Positions 35,102-44,746 of a DNA stretch of 64,000 bases are shown piece by piece. Under the pieces are notes generated by a model. It was not told where the DNA came from. It searched no databases and worked only from the letters and a program-made list of their open reading frames with translations. The stretch is taken from the NCBI GenBank assembly GCA_039111635.1, contig JBCAQO010000009.1, forward strand, positions 2,103,650-2,167,649, written 5' to 3'. The first letter of the stretch is position 1, and each line of letters opens with the position of its first letter. A program made the translations under genes and the position numbers. The stretch is from Heterobasidion occidentale (lineage: Eukaryota > Basidiomycota > Agaricomycetes > Russulales > Bondarzewiaceae).

Positions 35102-36460
35102 ACACATGAAGAGGGCATCACAAGACGCGACGGTTACATATGTGTTCCAAAGGACAACCTCCTCCGACGAACAATTGTCAAAACACACCATGACACTATG
35201 GCTACAGGACACCCAGGCCGAGCAAAGACCTTGGAATTGGTACAGCGCCATTACTGGTGGTCAAGCATGACCAAATTTGTACACGCATATGTGGATGGAT
35301 GTGCAGTCTGCCAATCTACCAAGAACCTTCCTCATAGGACCCACCCACCTATCCAACCGCTGGAAACCACAAACATCCCTTGGCGCTTTATCTCCACCGA
35401 CTTCGTGACAGACCTCCCGGAAAGCAGAGGCTATGACTCGATCAACGTGGTGGTCGATCAAGGCCTGTCAAAAGGAATAGTCATAACCCCGTGCAAAAAG
35501 ACAATTACGGCCGAAGAAACCACGACGCTCTTCCAAGACAATGTGTTCAAACGATACGGACTACCAACCAAGGTGGTGTCCGACAGAGGTCCTCAATTTG
35601 CGGCAAAGTTCACAAGGGAACTATGGAAAGGAATGGGAATTACCCCTGCCCTCAGCACGGCTTACCACCCCCAAACGGACGGAGAAACAGAACGGGTAAA
35701 CCAAGAGATCGAGCAATTCCTGCAAGTATTCTGCAACTACCATCAAGATAACTGGGTAGACTTGATCCCCTTCGCAGAATTCTCCCACAATACCCGAAGA
35801 CACTCCGCCACTGGGAAGTCGCCCTTTGAAGTCCTTTATGGGTTCAATCCACCATATTCGGTCGACTCGGCTCTGGAGACCAAAGTGCCCGCAGTAACTG
35901 AACATTTGCAGCTAATCAAAGAAGTCCAAGAAGATGCGGCCGCAAGTCTACAAATAGCAGCGCAGCACGCCAAGGACCGGGACCTGAACAGGAAACTCCC
36001 ACAGTGGGAAGTAGGAACCCAAGTTTGGTTAGAAGGGACCCACATTCGGACGACTCACCCGAAATTCAAGTTGGCACCTCGACGCTATGGCCCCTTTTCA
36101 GTGACCGAAAGAATCGGTCCACTAGCTTATCGGTTGGAAATACCCGAAACGTGGAAGATACACCCGGTGTTTCATGCCTCCATCCTCACAGAATATCATG
36201 AGACAGAGGCCCACGGAAGGAACTTCCCCAGACCTGCCCCAGAGATCTTGAATGAAGAAGAGCACTACGAAGTGGAGGCCATTCTAGATTCAAGACGCCA
36301 GGGACGAGGAACCAAATATCTTGTCAAGTGGGTCGGATACTCCGAGGCCGATAACACTTGGGAACCCTTTGCCCTCCTCAAAGACACGGCCGACGAGGCG
36401 CTTCGTGAGTTCCACGAAAGCTACCCAGACAAACCCCGACCTGCGGCGATTAAGCTTTAG
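35102..36460 (+). CDS. element A integrase with chromodomain
   Basis: Follows the TAG at 35099 in the same frame. Zinc-binding HHCC region (HHDTMATGHPG, then DGCAVCQSTK), catalytic DDE core (ISTDFVTDLPES; VVSDRGPQF; DGETERVNQE), GPF-type block RRYGPFSV, and a C-terminal chromodomain YEVEAILDSR .. YLVKWVGYSEADNTWEP around 36270-36370. The chromodomain is known to steer integration to marked chromatin in chromoviruses. The frame ends shortly after it (AAIKL). Confidence 0.93.
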   Translation, partial: THEEGITRRDGYICVPKDNLLRRTIVKTHHDTMATGHPGRAKTLELVQRHYWWSSMTKFVHAYVDGCAVCQSTKNLPHRTHPPIQPLETTNIPWRFISTDFVTDLPESRGYDSINVVVDQGLSKGIVITPCKKTITAEETTTLFQDNVFKRYGLPTKVVSDRGPQFAAKFTRELWKGMGITPALSTAYHPQTDGETERVNQEIEQFLQVFCNYHQDNWVDLIPFAEFSHNTRRHSATGKSPFEVLYGFNPPYSVDSALETKVPAVTEHLQLIKEVQEDAAASLQIAAQHAKDRDLNRKLPQWEVGTQVWLEGTHIRTTHPKFKLAPRRYGPFSVTERIGPLAYRLEIPETWKIHPVFHASILTEYHETEAHGRNFPRPAPEILNEEEHYEVEAILDSRRQGRGTKYLVKWVGYSEADNTWEPFALLKDTADEALREFHESYPDKPRPAAIKL

Positions 36461-36520
36461 GAAGATATAAAAAGGAGAGAGACCCCCCTCCTTTCGGAAA
36501 GCAAGAATCCTCTCCAGTAC

Positions 36521-37897
36521 ATGTCCGACCACTCCTCCCTTGATTACTCCCCTGGACGTGCCATGCTCATCGATGATGGAACCACCTCCTCCCCTTCAAG
36601 AAACCCCTCGCCAGACATCATTCTGGCCATGGCCAACCCCGACACTGGACGCCCTAGCCGAAGCAGCCGCCCAACGACTCCAGGGGGAGTCCCCGTACAA
36701 ATCAGTGTCCACCAAACCGCGCTCACCGTCGAAGATCGAACGGGTTCCCGAGCCTCACCACGGTTTGAGAGAGCTCATGACGAGCACGATGAAGGACGTC
36801 AAGCGGAAGGAAGGCATGCTCCGTCAACGCCTCCGCGACCGACGTCAGCGTTGGCTCAAGGAGACGCAAGGCAGGAAACGAGAGGCGGAAGAAGACCAGG
36901 AAACCCTTCGGACCTGGCATCGCCTACAACTGTTGAGGCAGGTGTACAAGAACCAGCAACGGCTGGTACATCAGCTGCCAGGACCAGAGGGCCCCCTACC
37001 AGTAGTCGAGATCTGCACCCCGGAGAGTTGGAAGGACTAGGAGACGCTCTACTCCAGCGCACCACCATCTCCGCGGTAATTCAGATGGCCACAGCGCTGG
37101 CCTTACAAAGGCTCGCTAACTTCTTCGCAGGGCAACCAGGAAGCGAGAGCGACGACATACCCCGACACCTCGCTGACGCAAGCGACCAGGTCAGGCTTCT
37201 GGCCTATGCAGATGATCATAGGGCCGCCTCCTGGTACGCCCGAGGAAATAATGGGGCTTACGCCCTACTCATTCATCCGGACGAGTTCTCCTCCTTCATC
37301 AATCTGGAGCTCCTACCCGCCCTCATCTCGCGCACCGACGCAAGATACTCCTCCCACGCCCATCCCGTTCGGACTGACCCATTCCGCGTCCAGCCATGGA
37401 GCGAAGCTAGCAGAGCGATACCGGCTACAAGTAGTCGAGACGCATCCACCCAGACCGAATACGTCTGGGCTACGGTCCGACGACAGGCACACAGGGACCG
37501 AGAGGCCCTTCCTCCCATATCGGCAGGACAATCCACCGGGCAGGACGCAGGAGGCAGCAATGAGGAGCACCCTCCAAGGTACAGGAGGAATGAGGGACGA
37601 GGGAGCCAGAGAACAAGGGCAACCCTTCAACCCAGGCGAAGCAGTCCTAGAAGAACTCGACCAAGAGATTTGCCGACTCCAAACCGTCCTCGAGATAATC
37701 GAGTTGAAGGAGCGCATCCTCACATTGGTAGAAGAACTCCAGTCCGCCAGCGCCCGACTCAGCGGACTACTTCCTGGACTCGAGCGGAACTAGACGCCTG
37801 GGACGAGGTCGAAGGCGATAATTACGACGACATCGACCCCTACTACAGACCAGACGAAGGGTACGGAGACTACGGAGACATTGGTGGAGGATATTAG
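36521..37897 (+). CDS. element A extra ORF downstream of integrase
   Basis: 458 codons, unrecognised. Begins MSDHSSLDYSPG, is Pro/Arg/Ser-rich, has a more ordered middle (ISAVIQMATALALQRLANFF; LIHPDEFSSFINLELLPALI) and an acidic tyrosine-rich end (DDIDPYYRPDEGYGDYGD). It lies in the same frame as the integrase, 60 bp after its stop. Element B has an ORF at the same place that also starts MS and contains LDYSP, so this is a shared accessory gene rather than chance. Function unknown. Confidence 0.6.
   Translation: MSDHSSLDYSPGRAMLIDDGTTSSPSRNPSPDIILAMANPDTGRPSRSSRPTTPGGVPVQISVHQTALTVEDRTGSRASPRFERAHDEHDEGRQAEGRHAPSTPPRPTSALAQGDARQETRGGRRPGNPSDLASPTTVEAGVQEPATAGTSAARTRGPPTSSRDLHPGELEGLGDALLQRTTISAVIQMATALALQRLANFFAGQPGSESDDIPRHLADASDQVRLLAYADDHRAASWYARGNNGAYALLIHPDEFSSFINLELLPALISRTDARYSSHAHPVRTDPFRVQPWSEASRAIPATSSRDASTQTEYVWATVRRQAHRDREALPPISAGQSTGQDAGGSNEEHPPRYRRNEGRGSQRTRATLQPRRSSPRRTRPRDLPTPNRPRDNRVEGAHPHIGRRTPVRQRPTQRTTSWTRAELDAWDEVEGDNYDDIDPYYRPDEGYGDYGDIGGGY
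36540..37793 (+). other. second, overlapping reading frame inside the extra ORF
   Basis: A different frame of the same stretch is open at 36540-37040 (166 codons, with a charged helical part around MKDVKRKEGMLRQRLRDRR) and at 37206-37793 (195 codons, ending in a helical EELDQEICRLQTVLEI region). Both parts look more protein-like locally than the overlying frame. Either the region is dual-coding or paired indels have moved segments between frames. Confidence 0.45.
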
Positions 37898-37970
37898 ACA
37901 AGGTGACGGAGAGGAAAGGACCCTCCGCACCACAGATACCGGTTTCACGCACAGGACACCGGAACGAACG

Positions 37971-39652
37971 TCCTGCATGACGTTAAACTGTGAAAAGATA
38001 AGAAGGCAGGGGAAGTACCTGACCATTTCGCATTGCAGCCCTCCGGTCTCAAGATGAAGGACAAGCATTCAACACTCTCGTTATCAAGAGGTATTCTAAC
38101 AAGCGAATCGGGCGTCCCGCTTGGATCCCCAGTTTTACAGGGCCCTTTCCGCATTAGGAGGCCCTTAGGATTCACAACATAACTGATACGTGAATGATGC
38201 ATGAATATTGGTGGGAAATCGTGATGCATACCCGCCGCTGGGGAACGGTGGATAAACCTCGCTGTCAAGGTCTGACAGGTGTCTTGGACGTCCCACTTTG
38301 GATCTCCGGTTTTACAGGGTCGTTTCCGCATTAGGGGACCCTATCTGCGATGCAGGAACTGATGGCCGCACTCCATTAGTACCCAAAACGGAGAAATTAC
38401 ATCCGCAACGATGTAAAACTACGAAAGGCTTGGTCCGCAATGACGATAAACTAGTTACCGTCCGGAACGACGCTAAAGCTACCAAGACCCTCGGAGCGTG
38501 GTTGCATTCTGGCAGACGGTGGAAGTGAGGGCCTCCACCGTTGCAAAACCCTGCCGACTAGGTCGAGGCGCTTCCATATTCCATACGCCCTACAGTAAAA
38601 GAATATGGGGTCGACACGGTTCAATTCCGTGCGAGGGGTTTGGGGACGTGGAGCGGGTTGTCACCCTTCCGACAAGGCCACGACTACTCCATGGCGCGCC
38701 CACTCTACCCTTGAAGTCCGAAGCAAGGATTCCACTTCAAGGGCCAGTCGAGAGGCAACTGGGATCGTGCCTCGTGTTTGCGATCATCCGCAACGATGTA
38801 AAACTACGCCCTCCATGGCGTTAAACTGGGACTACCCTTTCATTACAGGGTCATGAGCAGTGTTCAAACATGAGATATGTTTTGTCATTGCTGCGTCCGC
38901 AAAGACGTTAAACTACCACTCCTTTCAGCATAGGAGATGTCGATCGACATCGTTGTTGACGCCACGATGTTGATCTAGTCCGCAATGACGATAAACTATT
39001 ATCCCTCGTCCTAGGGATCGTATTGGAGCTGGAATTACCGCTTCCAGCTGCAATAGTCCGCAATGACGGTAAACTACTTACTCCTTCAAGTATAGGAGTC
39101 GTGGTTGATGGTCACGACCTTGACCATCAACTAGTCCGAAATGACCTTAAACTACCCTCACCCCGGAGGATTAGAATCTATCGAGGCTCGGGAGGTTCAA
39201 GCCAGGCGATAGCGGACGTCCGCAATGACTATAAACTAGTTGCCGTCCTTCATGACGATAAACTGAGCTGCCCTTCTGTCTACAGGGCCATGTGAGTTGT
39301 GTCAAAATAGGCTTAAGGTCTATTCTCGCAACTCTATAAGTTATCTGGTTTGATATAGTATAAACCGTCACCATCTTGCCTCAATGGGAACCCTGTCAAG
39401 AAGGAGGAACTGGTCTACGGCCCTATGCGCATCACCGATGAATGTTCCGGCGCGCAGAAACGCCTGCTGTCTTGTTTACAGGTACTCCTACGTTGGGAGA
39501 TGGATAGGTCCGCAACGACCTTGGCATAAACTAGTAGGGCAGTCCGCAACGACTTATGTATAAACTAGCCTCAGTCCGCAACGACTTAAGGATAAACTAG
39601 CGGACGTCCGCAAAGACGTAAAACTACGGACGTCCGGCACGACGTTAAAACT
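37971..39652 (+). repeat. array of about 17 dispersed TCCGCAAYGAC..TAAACTA motifs
   Basis: A 20-25 nt motif recurs through the non-coding tail of element A, always on the plus strand. Copies start at about 37971, 38402, 38434, 38461, 38787, 38896, 38979, 39057, 39135, 39219, 39246, 39509, 39543, 39574, 39607 and 39632, plus a partial one near 38812. The fixed parts are TCCGCAA, GAC and TAAACTA; the centre varies by 0-5 nt. Spacing is irregular (about 25-300 nt), so it is not a simple tandem repeat. Position in the long 3' untranslated part of the element suggests an RNA or packaging role, but none is known to me. Confidence 0.8.
38111..38340 (+). repeat. direct duplication of about 50 bp in the element A tail
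   Basis: Two similar copies, near 38111-38165 and 38287-38340, share GTTTTACAGGG and TTTCCGCATTAGG. Non-coding. Confidence 0.65.
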
Positions 39653-40473
39653 ACCAGGACATACCTTACGCTGACCCCGCATAATTACCGTCAAGGTGGA
39701 TACCATGGTCTATCCAAGAGACCATGGGGTTCAAAGTCTATTCTTCAAAGTCCTTACCTCGTGTCCAATACCCTTAGTGAAAAACAAACTCTGGACGAAC
39801 ACTCAATCTCTAACCTGACAAGGCCACCGTATGGGGCTGACAGAGTTAGGGATCTTCAAAGGGGTCTTGCCGGACTCAAAACAAGTCAAGAAAATGTCGT
39901 ATTCTTGATAGGTTGGTGGGCCTAAGCCTTAGTAAAGCGATCAACCCACACACCTGGAGTCCCCCTCGATACCGGAGATCAAGGAGATGAAGATCTATCC
40001 TGGAAACACTGAGACATGGCCTTCGGCACTTTGGAAGAAGAACGACACACACCTTCTATCCACAGACGAGTTTCTATTTCATCCTATAATCATTCGCACA
40101 ACACCTTTCTGCATCGTTGCCAGATGACACTGGCTCATCAAACCTACCAGGGAGCCCTGGTCGAGTAGCTGCCTATTGACTCTAGGAGTGTACTCACACA
40201 AAACGTGCGGTGAAGGAAGAACACCGGGAGAAGGGACAGGGTATTGTGGCTATGCCCCGAACTTCAAATCAAACAGCTCAACGGAGAAGGAAAACTCCTA
40301 GGCGTTGTAAACGACGTAGGTCGGTCTCCGCCCCAGAAAACGAAGTGATATTGGGAAGACGCATCCCAATCTATTTTGACGACCACAAAGCAATTGTCCG
40401 TGGAATGACGATGAAGCTCGTTTCTGCTCAAGCGAGTAGTCCCCTCAGGAGTTGGGACCTAGAAAGGGGGTAA

Positions 40474-41095
40474 TGTTATGACTTGACCGATCGGGGCCCT
40501 TCGCGGCCGGTCTAACCGATGGATCAAGCATCACATGCTAGGCGGCTCCACTACGGAGCGTACATCAAGGTATTCGGCATGTCCTTAGGAGCCGACAAGA
40601 CCGATGGTTCTTCAAGACATCGGTAAAGGCTATATTGGAGGGACACGAGGCTCACAGAGTTCACACAGTAATGAGAGGCGTATTCACATGCCATGGGCTT
40701 AGGGCTTACGGGTAAGCACCTCGTCGCACCATGATGGATCAGTGCGACTGGAGAAGTACAAGAGTAGGCGCCGGCTGAGAGAGACGGCGACCACAGCTCT
40801 CCTAGGATGGAAACCTGGAGAAGCACACGGACTCTTACCCTATACCCTATACAGTATATAAGGCCCATAGAATAGGCTGAGGATCTTCAGTCTATTCTCT
40901 TCGTTCATTCGTATCTTCGAATACGAACCTCTTCGTTCCCCTGTATCTACGCATACAGGATTCTTAGAGCCAATCATTATTTCCCTCCTGTATCATCGCC
41001 TGATACAGTCGAGACTTCGCCCACCACTCAGTCCATTTGTGCGACCTAGGGAAGAACCTGTTACTCTTGGGTTACTGAACGAGCAGTTCATAACA
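40474..41095 (+). repeat. 3' LTR of element A
   Basis: 622 bp, TGTTATGACTTGACC to TTCATAACA. Preceded by the polypurine tract AGAAAGGGGG at about 40461-40470. Directly followed by reverse-strand integrase sequence. Confidence 0.92.
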
Positions 41096-43165
41096 TGCAT
41101 CTTCTTGGACTTCCTTGATTAGCTGTAAATGTTTGGTCACTGTGGGCACCTTGGTCTCTAGTGCTGAGTCGACCAAATATGGCGGATTGAACCCATAAAG
41201 GACTTCAAACAGTGATTTCCCTGTGGCGGAGTGTCTTCGGGTGTTATGGGCAAATTCCGCGAAGGGAATCAAGTCTACCCAGTTATCTTGGTGGTAGTTG
41301 CAAAATACCCACAGAAATTGATCGATTTCCTGGTTAACCCGTTCCATTTCTCCGTCCATCTGGGGATGATAAGCCGTGCTGAGGGCAGGAGTGATTCCCC
41401 ATCCTTTCCATAGTTCTCACGTGAACTTTGCCACAAATTGGGGGCCTCTATCGGATGCCACCTTGGTCGGCAGACCATATCATTTAAAGATGTTGTCCTG
41501 GAAGAGCGTCGTAGTTTCTTCGGCCGTGATTGTCTTCTTACATGGAGTTATGACTATCCCTTTAGACAGGCCCTGGTCAACCACCACGTTTATCAAGTCG
41601 TATCCTCTGCTTTCCGGGAGGTCTGTTATGAAGTTGGTGGAGATGAAACATGAAGGGGCGTTCATGGTTTCCAATGGTTGAATCAGTGGATGGGTCCTGT
41701 GGGGTAGGTTCTTGGTGGACTGGCAAATTGCGCATCCATCCACGTATTGATGGACGAATTTGGTCATGCTCGACCACCAATAATGGTGTTGTACCAATTC
41801 CAAGGTCTTTCCTCAACCTTGGTGTCCTGTAGCCATGGTGTCGTGGTGTGTCCTGACAATCATTTGCCGGAGGAGGTCATCTTTTAGGATGCATACGTAG
41901 CCATCGCGTCTTGTGATGCCATCTTCATGTGTCCACTTTCCTAGGTCACCCTTCATTGCTTTTGGTCCTTTTTCTAGCAATTTCTTGAGGGCGACATCGA
42001 CTAGCAAATCGTGTTCTGAACACGAGTGTTGAATGAGGGTAAGGATGTCCGAGGATATGAGTTCTGTTGCTTTGACGTGTATGCCTTCGCTTGATTCCAC
42101 AAATGATTTGCTTTCTTGTCCACGTTTGACTGGATTTGAATCTACCAGAGTTTCACTGGACTCAGTGAAAAGTTTGGACGGGAGCAGAGTCTGTGCCTTG
42201 TTATCAGATTCCACCCCCCCACTAAGGTCTGGACGCCTGGACAGAGCATCAGCATGGTTGGTTGTTCCTGCTTTGTAACTGAGCTGGAAGTCAAACTTGA
42301 ACAAAAGCAGACTCTAGCGCGCTTGTCGCCTTGATAGGTCCCGCGCAGTTTGAAAGTAAACCAGGTTCTTGTGGTCCGTCCAGACCTCAAAGGGGTGTCT
42401 AGTGCCTTCAAGGTAGTGTTTCCAGTGTTCTAGTGCCTTGATGATTGCAAGGAGTTCGTAATCGTGTACGTCGTAATTCCGTTCGGGGGATGAAAACAAT
42501 CCTGAGAGGTAGGCAACTAGGTGCCAGTCGTTATCAGGTCCTTCCTGTAAGAGGACTGCACCATATGCAGAGAGGGAGGTGTTGGTGACAAGCCGGTAGG
42601 GACATATCGGATCAGGGTATAGTAGGACGGGTTGACTGATGAAGGCTTTCTTCAATCGGTCAAAGGCCTGTTGGCAGTCCGCGGTCCAGTCCCATTTCAT
42701 GTCTTTCTTAGTGAGATTGTGCAGGGGATGAGCAATTAAGGAAAACTTGTCAATGAATCACCAATAAAAGTTCCCTAGACCTAAGAAAGAGCGGATGTCA
42801 TGGACTGTGCAAGGAATTGGCCATTTCTGAATGGCTTCAATCTTCAAATCCTCCATAGCGACGTGGTCTTTTGAAATTGTGTATCCCAAGTAGTTTAGCT
42901 TGTCCTTATGGAACTCGCATTTCTCTGGTTGAGGTAGAGATCGTTGTCGCGTAGAATTTGGAGGACTTGTTGAACAACCACAATATGTTCTGCTGCGGTT
43001 TTCGTGAAGATGAGGATGTTGTCCATGTATACTGTGATTTTCTAGGCGAGGATGAGATCTTGGAAGATCATGTTCATCATGGCCTGGAAAGTTGCTGGGG
43101 AGTTAGTGAGCCCAAAGAACATTACTGTAGGTTCAAAGAGCCCCAAGGGCGTTACAAAGGCTGCC
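41096..43165 (-). pseudogene. reverse-strand family A pol fragment (IN, RNase H, part of RT)
   Basis: Reads on the minus strand in one frame: partial RT (YMDNILIFT, with the second catalytic Asp changed to Asn), RNase H (LVTNTSLSAYGAVL) and integrase (HHYWWSSMTKFVHQYVDGC; AYHPQMDGEMERVNQE) with several in-frame stops but no frame shift. Compared with element A, the changes are mostly of the kind C to T or G to A (T to M, S to L, R to H, V to I, D to N, R to stop). It breaks exactly at the element A 3' LTR on one side and at the element B 5' LTR on the other. Confidence 0.9.
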
Positions 43166-43990
43166 TGTTAAGAGCCGACTCATAACACATGATATATGAC
43201 CACCTGATCATATGACACGTGGTCTATGACCAACGGATATGACCTATACCCGGTGACCGACCCCTTGACTTCACCAACAGACATTGAGTTATCTTATCTT
43301 ATCTTCTACCCCTGATCAGCGATCATGTCATCACAGTTACCTGAACGGTTCCTGTTCCTGGTTCCTGTCCCTGCCCCAACGGTTTGTTCGTTGATTCTTC
43401 GATCGTTGATCGTTTGCTTCTATTTACCTCGGTACCTTAAGAAGCACGGACCTTCTGTCGATCTTGCCCTAAAGTAGTTTACGTATATATAGAACGAGCC
43501 AGACACCTGTCTTGCCAGCTCGTTCACCTTTGTTACTCCCCCACCTGTTCTTACTCTTGACCTTTGGTACTAGCCATACCTCTGCTACATCATAGTCTTT
43601 GCCATTAGGCCAGACCTTTGATTGTCAATAGAACCTCTGATTAAACATTGGTTTAACTTGTCTTCGCACTTCTCTCTATCATCATCCTCAACCACTCAGT
43701 TGTCATATCAATACTGGCTGAGTTCTACACAGGACTAGCAGTGTTCTATCTCAACTTTAGTGGGCAGCATATCTACTGCCATCCAGGTCCACATCAGGTC
43801 GTACCCTCACATCTGTGGGAAATCCTTTGTGCCTTCTTGGAGACACGGTACCATCACGAATCCCTTATACATTCCGAATTACGCACCTAGTTAGCCGCTG
43901 GTGCTTTCATTAGACGCACTTGGATTTGGCACGTCCCTTAGTGACTCAGGAGCCCCCTGGCACATTATGTGCGAAGACTAGGTCTTAACA
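43166..43990 (+). repeat. 5' LTR of element B
   Basis: 825 bp, TGTTAAGAGCC to GTCTTAACA, with TATATATAG at 43484 as a likely promoter. Matches 51920-52749 almost throughout. Confidence 0.92.
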
Positions 43991-44239
43991 CTTGAACGAG
44001 CTCACCTGCCCCTGCCTCACTCTGGACAGCCTACCCTCCCCGAATACTGAAATCATTGGTGTCATTACCTTCCAACTACACGAAGGCAATTTACACCGAA
44101 CACACACCTCTCCATCACCCTTGTAGCAGAACCACCCGAGGTCATTAGCAGTGCGCTTAACCAAATCACCAACGGTTTGTTCAGACCGCTACTTCACTAA
44201 CCCCCGTACCGATACCTGCTCGAAAGAGACGGATATGTT

Positions 44240-44746
44240 ATGTTCCCCATCTCTATCTGGATCACACCCCACTACTCCAACCTTCGCCCAGCCAGCAAAG
44301 ATGAGTACCGCCAAGACCCGGAACCGGAACCCCCAGACAAAACCTTTCAGCTGCCCAGCATACCGGACCGACTATTGAGAGTCACCCAAGGAAACAGAAA
44401 CTGGGTCCAGTACACGCAGATGTTCGGGGTGGTCGCCCTCCTAGCCAGAGCAGACGACCAACTCAAAAAGAAATACTACCTGAGAGGACTCAAGAAAGAA
44501 CTCGCCATGCGAGTCCTTCAGGACAAAGTACCAGATCGCTTTGAAGATCTAATAGCTCAAACAGGGAAGCACACAGAGTCAATGGAAACAGAGGCTTTTC
44601 AAGAAGCCTACAGACCAATCTTATTGCCATACCGAGGAAGAAAAAGGAAGCGTGAAGGTGCTGACAACTATATTTGTTTTAGTTGCAGTGAACCAGGACA
44701 CTGGGCAAGGAACTGCCCAAACCGAAGGAATAAGAAGACCCTATAG
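44240..44746 (+). pseudogene. element B gag remnant with CCHC zinc knuckle
   Basis: Short gag-like frame with WVQYTQMFGVVALLARADDQ, KKYYLRGLKKELAMRV and the knuckle CFSCSEPGHWARNC. The first part of a normal capsid gene is missing or unrecognisable. Ends at TAG (44744), after which the same frame continues into the protease. Confidence 0.78.

Larger units (their letters stand above)
30204..41095 (+). mobile_element. element A: Ty3/gypsy chromodomain LTR retrotransposon
   Basis: About 10.9 kb. 5' LTR 30204-30841, gag remnant with CCHC knuckle, protease-RT-RNase H, integrase with chromodomain, an extra ORF, a long non-coding tail with a repeated motif, polypurine tract AGAAAGGGGG, 3' LTR 40474-41095. 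The domain order PR-RT-RH-IN plus chromodomain defines a chromovirus. The two LTRs differ mainly by small insertions in the 5' copy (638 against 622 bp). The flanks do not show a shared target duplication (GTCTC left, TGCAT right), so one side has been rearranged or the LTRs come from a recombination event. Pol carries only one frame slip and one stop, so the element is fairly young. Confidence 0.93.

Noticed and set aside
37971..39652. CRISPR-like array
   Set aside because: The motif spacing is irregular, the units are imperfect and this is eukaryotic retrotransposon DNA; no cas genes.
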